A stretch of DNA of 23,918 nt, taken from Propionibacteriaceae bacterium (GTDB lineage Bacteria > Actinomycetota > Actinomycetes > Propionibacteriales > Propionibacteriaceae). Positions within the stretch are counted from its first letter, which is position 1. Every line of letters begins with the position of its first letter. The stretch is taken from contig JAUNUL010000001.1 in the NCBI GenBank assembly GCA_030538175.1, positions 4,497 through 28,414 of the forward strand. Direction: 5' to 3'. The notes under the pieces were generated by a model. It saw only the letters and a list, made by a program, of their open reading frames with translations, was not told where the DNA came from and made no database searches. This document shows, piece by piece, positions 18,011-23,918 of the stretch. A program made the translations under genes and the position numbers.

Positions 18011-20077
18011 CTACTTGGAGGCTTCGATCATCCCGCGCAGTTCCTTCTTCAGATCTGCGATCTCGTCGCGGTGGCGGGCAGCCATCTCGAACTGCAGTTC
18101 TGCGGCGGCCTGGTGCATCTGGGACGTGAGGTCCTCGATGAGCGTGGCCAACTCCTCCTGCGCCATGGCGGAGGCATCGAGCCCGCGACCCTTGCGGCGG
18201 CCACCCGACGACGCTTCCTCAAGGAGCTCCGTGGTATCTGCGTCCTCGCGGGCCAGCATCTCCGAGACGTCGCCGATGCGCTTGCGCAACGGCTGCGGAT
18301 CAATGCCGTGCTCGGTGTTGTAGGCGACCTGAACGGCCCGGCGTCGGTTCGTCTCCTCAATGGCCGCCGCCATCGACGGCGTGATCTTGTCTGCGTACAT
18401 GTGCACCTGGCCGGCGACATTTCGGGCCGCGCGACCGATGGTCTGGATGAGGGACCGCTCTGAGCGGAGGAAGCCCTCCTTGTCTGCGTCCAGGATGGCG
18501 ACCAGCGACACCTCGGGGAGGTCTAGGCCTTCGCGCAGGAGGTTGATGCCCACCAGCACGTCGTACTCGCCCAGCCGCAACTCCCGCAGCAGTTCGATGC
18601 GGCGGATGGTGTCGATGTCTGAGTGCAGGTACCGGGTGCGGATGCCGTGGTCCATCAGGTAATCCGTCAGATCCTCGGCCATCTTCTTGGTGAGCGTGGT
18701 GACGAGCACACGTTCGTTGCGCTCCACCCGCAGCTTGACCTCCGCCATCAGGTCGTCGATCTGCCCGCGTGTGGGCTTCAGGATCACCTCCGGATCCACC
18801 AGGCCGGTGGGGCGGATGATCTGCTCCACCACGCCGTCGGCCCTGTCCATCTCATACGGCCCGGGCGTGGCGGACAGGTACACCGTCTGGCCGATCCGGT
18901 CCACGAACTCGTCGAACTTCAGCGGCCGGTTGTCGATGGCGCTCGGCAGCCGGAAGCCGTGCTCCACGAGCGTGCGCTTGCGGGAGGCGTCGCCCTCATA
19001 CATGCCGCCGATCTGCGGGATGGTGACGTGGGATTCGTCCACCACCAGCACGAAATCCTCCGGGAAGTAATCCAGCAGACACGACGGCGCAGAGCCTGGG
19101 CCGCGCCCGTCGATGTGGCGGGAGTAGTTCTCGATGCCGGAGCAGGTGCCGATTTGGCGCATCATCTCGATGTCGTAATGGGTGCGCATCCGGAGGCGCT
19201 GGGCCTCAAGGAGCTTGCCCTCCGCCTCGAACTCCGCCAGCCGCTCCGCGAGCTCCACCTCAATGCCCGCGATGGCTCGCTCCATCCGATCCGAGCCGGC
19301 CGAGTAGTGCGTGGCGGGGAAGATGTAGGCCTCTGTCTCCTCTTCACGGATCACCGCTCCCGTGAGGGGGTGCATCGTGACGATGCGCTCCACCTCGTCG
19401 CCGAAGAACTCGATGCGCAGCGCGTTCTCCTCATACATGGGGAACACCTCCAGGGTGTCGCCCTTCACGCGGAAGGTGCCGCGGCCCCCGCCGATGTCGT
19501 TGCGGGCGTACTGGATGTCCACGAGGTGGCGCAGCAGCATGCTCCGGTCGTACTCGTCGCCCACTCGGAGCGTGACGCGCTGCTCCAGGTACTCCTCGGG
19601 CGTACCGAGGCCGTAGATGGCCGACACGGTGGCCACGACGATGCAATCTCGCCGGGTGAGGAGCGACGACGTGGCGGCGTGGCGCATCCGCTCGACCTCC
19701 TCGTTGAGGGAGGAATCCTTCTCGATGTAGGTATCCGTCTGCGGGAGGTAGGCCTCTGGTTGGTAGTAGTCGTAGTAGGAGACGAAGTACTCGATGGCGT
19801 TGTTGGGCATGAGGTCGCGCAGCTCGTTGGCGAACTGTGCGGCAAGCGTCTTGTTGGGCTGCATCACCAGCATGGGGCGCTGCAGCCGCTCGGCCAGCCA
19901 AGCCACCGTCGCGGTCTTGCCCGTGCCCGTGGCGCCCAGCAGGACGACGTCTTGCTCACCCGCGTCGATGCGCTTCTCGAGTTCAGCGATGGCTGTGGGC
20001 TGATCACCTGATGGGGTGAACTCTGAGATGACCTCGAGGGGGGCCACCTGACGCTGCAGCTCTTCGATCGGACGCAT
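18011..20077 (-). CDS. uvrB: UvrABC system protein B (excinuclease subunit)
   Basis: A 688-residue UvrB, the damage-verifying helicase-like subunit of nucleotide excision repair. Walker A GATGTGKT is at 48-55. The beta-hairpin region follows with [20 protein letters not shown] and [15 protein letters not shown]. Further on are [17 protein letters not shown], the SATPGPYE motif, and [20 protein letters not shown] with QTIGRAARN. The C-terminal UVR domain (about 640-688), which contacts UvrC, is complete. I chose the ATG at 20077 because the family start MRPIEEL matches and no ribosome site precedes it; a TACGCT -10 box ends 7 nt before it. The frame runs open upstream to 20179. No LexA box of the actinobacterial type is seen near it. 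Confidence 0.97.
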   Translation of the reverse strand: MRPIEELQRQVAPLEVISEFTPSGDQPTAIAELEKRIDAGEQDVVLLGATGTGKTATVAWLAERLQRPMLVMQPNKTLAAQFANELRDLMPNNAIEYFVSYYDYYQPEAYLPQTDTYIEKDSSLNEEVERMRHAATSSLLTRRDCIVVATVSAIYGLGTPEEYLEQRVTLRVGDEYDRSMLLRHLVDIQYARNDIGGGRGTFRVKGDTLEVFPMYEENALRIEFFGDEVERIVTMHPLTGAVIREEETEAYIFPATHYSAGSDRMERAIAGIEVELAERLAEFEAEGKLLEAQRLRMRTHYDIEMMRQIGTCSGIENYSRHIDGRGPGSAPSCLLDYFPEDFVLVVDESHVTIPQIGGMYEGDASRKRTLVEHGFRLPSAIDNRPLKFDEFVDRIGQTVYLSATPGPYEMDRADGVVEQIIRPTGLVDPEVILKPTRGQIDDLMAEVKLRVERNERVLVTTLTKKMAEDLTDYLMDHGIRTRYLHSDIDTIRRIELLRELRLGEYDVLVGINLLREGLDLPEVSLVAILDADKEGFLRSERSLIQTIGRAARNVAGQVHMYADKITPSMAAAIEETNRRRAVQVAYNTEHGIDPQPLRKRIGDVSEMLAREDADTTELLEEASSGGRRKGRGLDASAMAQEELATLIEDLTSQMHQAAAELQFEMAARHRDEIADLKKELRGMIEASK

Positions 20078-20084
20078 GCGGACC

Positions 20085-20115
20085 AGCGTAGTCGCGCGCC
20101 CGGACAAAGCGTCAG
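20085..20115 (-). promoter_or_regulatory. uvrB promoter candidate, leaderless
   Basis: On the minus strand TACGCT (20090-20085) lies 7 nt before the uvrB ATG. A weak -35, CTGACG (20115-20110), is 19 nt upstream and overlaps the stop of the LppU-like gene. Transcription from here would start at the ATG itself. Confidence 0.5.
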
Positions 20116-20729
20116 GACGTCGGGTCTGCGAGGCAGAAGGTCTTGGCTGGCTCAGTGTAGGACCAGGGCAGTTCCTCAACGGCGCACTCGAAGGTGCTGC
20201 TGTCTTCGACCTTGGAGATCTTGAAGTGAGCGGAACCGCAATCCGCGATCTCGAACATGGCGTTGCTCTCCACCTCGTTGTAGCACTGACCCGGCTGGAA
20301 GTTGGGGATCATGCAGGCCACGGTCGCCCCGCCCCGGCGGGTGCTGACGGAGTACTCGGTGGCGTTGGGGTCGCACTCGCCGGTTTGGCTGCTGACGCTG
20401 ACCACCTTCATCGAGAACTGCGAAGTGTCGTCGCACTCCACTTCCTTGTGGTCGACGTTGTTCTCGCTGTCGCCGCTCATGACCAGACAGTTACCCGCCT
20501 CCATGCCAGCCTTGGCCTGGATCGACTGCCAGATCCCGAAGCCGGCAACCGCCAGGATGACGGCGATGGACGCCAGCCGCTTGCCCCAAGCCGACTTCTT
20601 CTTGGGCTCGGGCTCGAGCGCCGGCTCGCCTTGCGGCTGCCCGTAGGGCGGTGGCGGGAAGGACTCATTCTGCTGAGGGAACTGTGCAGGATCAGGCTGG
20701 GGCTGCTGCGGATCGGGGTTCTGCGACAT
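20112..20729 (-). CDS. LppU/SCO3897-like membrane-anchored extracytoplasmic protein
   Basis: A 205-residue protein of unknown function. A Pro/Gln-rich cytoplasmic tail (about 1-40) and a basic patch KKK precede one membrane helix at 51-69 ([19 protein letters not shown]). The outer domain has eight cysteines, at 81, 99, 119, 139, 149, 164, 182 and 199. Two similar halves can be seen: GNCLVMS...[16 protein letters not shown] and GQCYNEV...[13 protein letters not shown]. The layout resembles actinobacterial LppU/SCO3897-type proteins, without a lipobox. The ATG at 20729 has AAGGAG 7 nt upstream. It lies between uvrB and the MDMPI-like gene on the same strand; no repair role is suggested. Confidence 0.8.
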   Translation of the reverse strand: MSQNPDPQQPQPDPAQFPQQNESFPPPPYGQPQGEPALEPEPKKKSAWGKRLASIAVILAVAGFGIWQSIQAKAGMEAGNCLVMSGDSENNVDHKEVECDDTSQFSMKVVSVSSQTGECDPNATEYSVSTRRGGATVACMIPNFQPGQCYNEVESNAMFEIADCGSAHFKISKVEDSSTFECAVEELPWSYTEPAKTFCLADPTS

Positions 20730-20755
20730 GGTGTCTCCTTGCTCGGTCGGCCCGA

Positions 20756-20761
20756 ACGCTA
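20756..20761 (-). promoter_or_regulatory. Candidate -10 box of the LppU-like gene
   Basis: TAGCGT on the minus strand lies 26 nt before the ATG, in the 72-nt gap after the MDMPI-like gene. No clear -35 is present at normal spacing. Confidence 0.3.
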
Positions 20762-20801
20762 GCAGGGGAGGGGGCCACAACGCCGCACGGGGTGGCGCGT
20801 C

Positions 20802-21509
20802 TCAGGAGCCATCGGTGTGCTCGTCGTCGGAGCGGTAGATGCGGCTGGATTCGACGCCGCGCATCAGCCAGGCCAGCAGATCTGCGGCGGGGCCGTGGAA
20901 CGCGGCAGGATCAGCCGCCCTCCCGACGGTGCCCTCATAGCCCTCGTCGGCAACGAGACGCAGCGGGGGATAGTCGTCGCGGTGCCCGATGCGCTCCACG
21001 TGGAACTGCAACAGAGCCAAGGCCACGCTCGGGGTGAGCTGCGCCGGGTTGAAGGAACCGTCCAGATCGAAGTGATGCAACACCACCTCGCTGAGCCGGG
21101 CGTGCGGGATGTGTTTGGCGGGGATGTGGTAGCCGTCGCGCAGGCGGATCTGCCGCTCGTCGCCCTCCAATGCGGAGAGCAACTCCTGCAGCTCGCTGGC
21201 GCTGGTGTCGAGGCTGATCTGCAGTTCAAGGCCGCCGGAGATGGCGCCCAACTCGATGGCGTGATGGTCTTCGTGCCGCGACCCGTACAGCTCGCGCTGC
21301 ACGCCGTCGTGCAATTCGCCAATCACCCGCACCATCGCCCGGGCGCCTTCCACGAGATGAGAAGCCACGTGGCTGCGAGACCACCCGGACAGCCCGGTGG
21401 CCACGGCCCAATCCTCATCCGAGTAGCCGATGGTCGTACCCAGAAGGAGCGACGTGTGCTCGCGCACCTCGCTCACCACATCGCCAAAGGGCAGGCGGTT
21501 GATCGGCAT
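20802..21509 (-). CDS. MDMPI/DinB-superfamily protein (maleylpyruvate isomerase family, mycothiol-dependent type)
   Basis: A 235-residue protein of the four-helix MDMPI N-terminal family. The metal ligands can be placed: His51 in SHVASHL, Glu141 and His145 in LSEVVLHH, matching the spacing of the His-Glu-His site in Corynebacterium maleylpyruvate isomerase. TGLSGWSRSHVASHLVE is the family's usual helix pattern. The exact thiol-transfer reaction is unknown; no aromatic catabolism genes are near, so isomerase activity is doubtful. I chose the ATG at 21509, three codons after a TTG, because TAGTTT ends 7 nt before it and there is no ribosome site. It is divergent from uvrA across 35 nt. Confidence 0.85.
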   Translation of the reverse strand: MPINRLPFGDVVSEVREHTSLLLGTTIGYSDEDWAVATGLSGWSRSHVASHLVEGARAMVRVIGELHDGVQRELYGSRHEDHHAIELGAISGGLELQISLDTSASELQELLSALEGDERQIRLRDGYHIPAKHIPHARLSEVVLHHFDLDGSFNPAQLTPSVALALLQFHVERIGHRDDYPPLRLVADEGYEGTVGRAADPAAFHGPAADLLAWLMRGVESSRIYRSDDEHTDGS

Positions 21510-21537
21510 GTGACACAAACTAGCAAAGACGTACCAT
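21510..21537 (+). promoter_or_regulatory. uvrA promoter, leaderless
   Basis: GTGACA (21510-21515, five of six to consensus) and TACCAT (21532-21537) are separated by 16 nt. The -10 ends 7 nt before the uvrA GTG, so the transcript should start at the codon. No LexA-type box lies between 21510 and 21545. Confidence 0.65.
21517..21522 (-). promoter_or_regulatory. Candidate -10 box of the MDMPI-like gene, leaderless
   Basis: TAGTTT on the minus strand ends 7 nt before the ATG at 21509, so transcription should begin at or beside it. It lies inside the spacer of the divergent uvrA promoter. The -35 would fall within the first bases of uvrA and is poor. Confidence 0.5.
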
Positions 21538-21544
21538 TGCGGGC

Positions 21545-23918
<2,374 letters not shown>

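Noticed and set aside
18623..20011. A 462-codon open frame antisense to uvrB
   Set aside because: Shadow of a full-length uvrB; no domain or start signal.
20078..20111. SOS (LexA) box before uvrB or uvrA
   Set aside because: No TCGAAC-N4-GTTCGA-like palindrome is seen here or at 21510-21545.

Overview
The window is a high-GC chromosomal segment from an actinomycete. The gene content points there: rpsA next to coaE, uvrB and uvrA close together, a protein of the mycothiol-dependent maleylpyruvate isomerase superfamily, an LppU/SCO3897-like secreted protein, and -10 boxes of the TANNNT type. Several genes start 6-8 nt after a -10 box, as in leaderless actinobacterial transcripts. A Propionibacteriaceae-like host is plausible but cannot be settled here. 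Most of the window is housekeeping and metabolic genes. I see no phage, insertion sequence, CRISPR array, tRNA or rRNA.

Layout. Positions 1-1136 (minus) hold a two-gene ABC transporter: an ATPase, then a permease cut by the window edge. Positions 1407-5056 (minus) hold a tightly coupled operon of a FadA2-type thiolase, a FabG4-type high-molecular-weight ketoacyl reductase and an HtdX-type MaoC hydratase. A divergent TetR-family gene (5205-5975, plus) follows; the shared region carries a perfect 15-bp palindrome between the likely -35 and -10 of the operon. Next come rpsA (6229-7668, plus), with a consensus-like promoter and structured leader, a strong hairpin, and coaE (7731-8318, plus).

From 8315 to 12619 (minus) lies the glycine cleavage operon gcvT-gcvH-gcvP, whose last stop codon overlaps the stop of coaE. 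Upstream of it on the same strand (12696-17909) is a five-gene oligopeptide/dipeptide ABC importer (binding lipoprotein, two permeases, two ATPases). Then come uvrB (18011-20077, minus), an LppU-like membrane-anchored protein (20112-20729, minus) and an MDMPI-like protein (20802-21509, minus). Divergent from the last is uvrA (GTG start at 21545, plus), which runs off the right edge.

How the parts work together. The fad/fab/maoC module supplies thiolase, 3-ketoacyl reduction and (R)-hydratase steps of an acyl-CoA cycle, probably repressed by the adjacent TetR protein. The peptide importer could supply glycine-containing peptides, with the downstream Gcv system breaking glycine down to one-carbon units; that link is inference from adjacency. 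UvrA and UvrB are the damage-recognition parts of nucleotide excision repair. The most interesting signals are regulatory: a set of likely leaderless genes, a nested divergent promoter pair at uvrA, an rpsA promoter whose -10 sits in a hairpin loop, and the operator-in-spacer design at the fatty-acyl operon. No wholly new system is evident.
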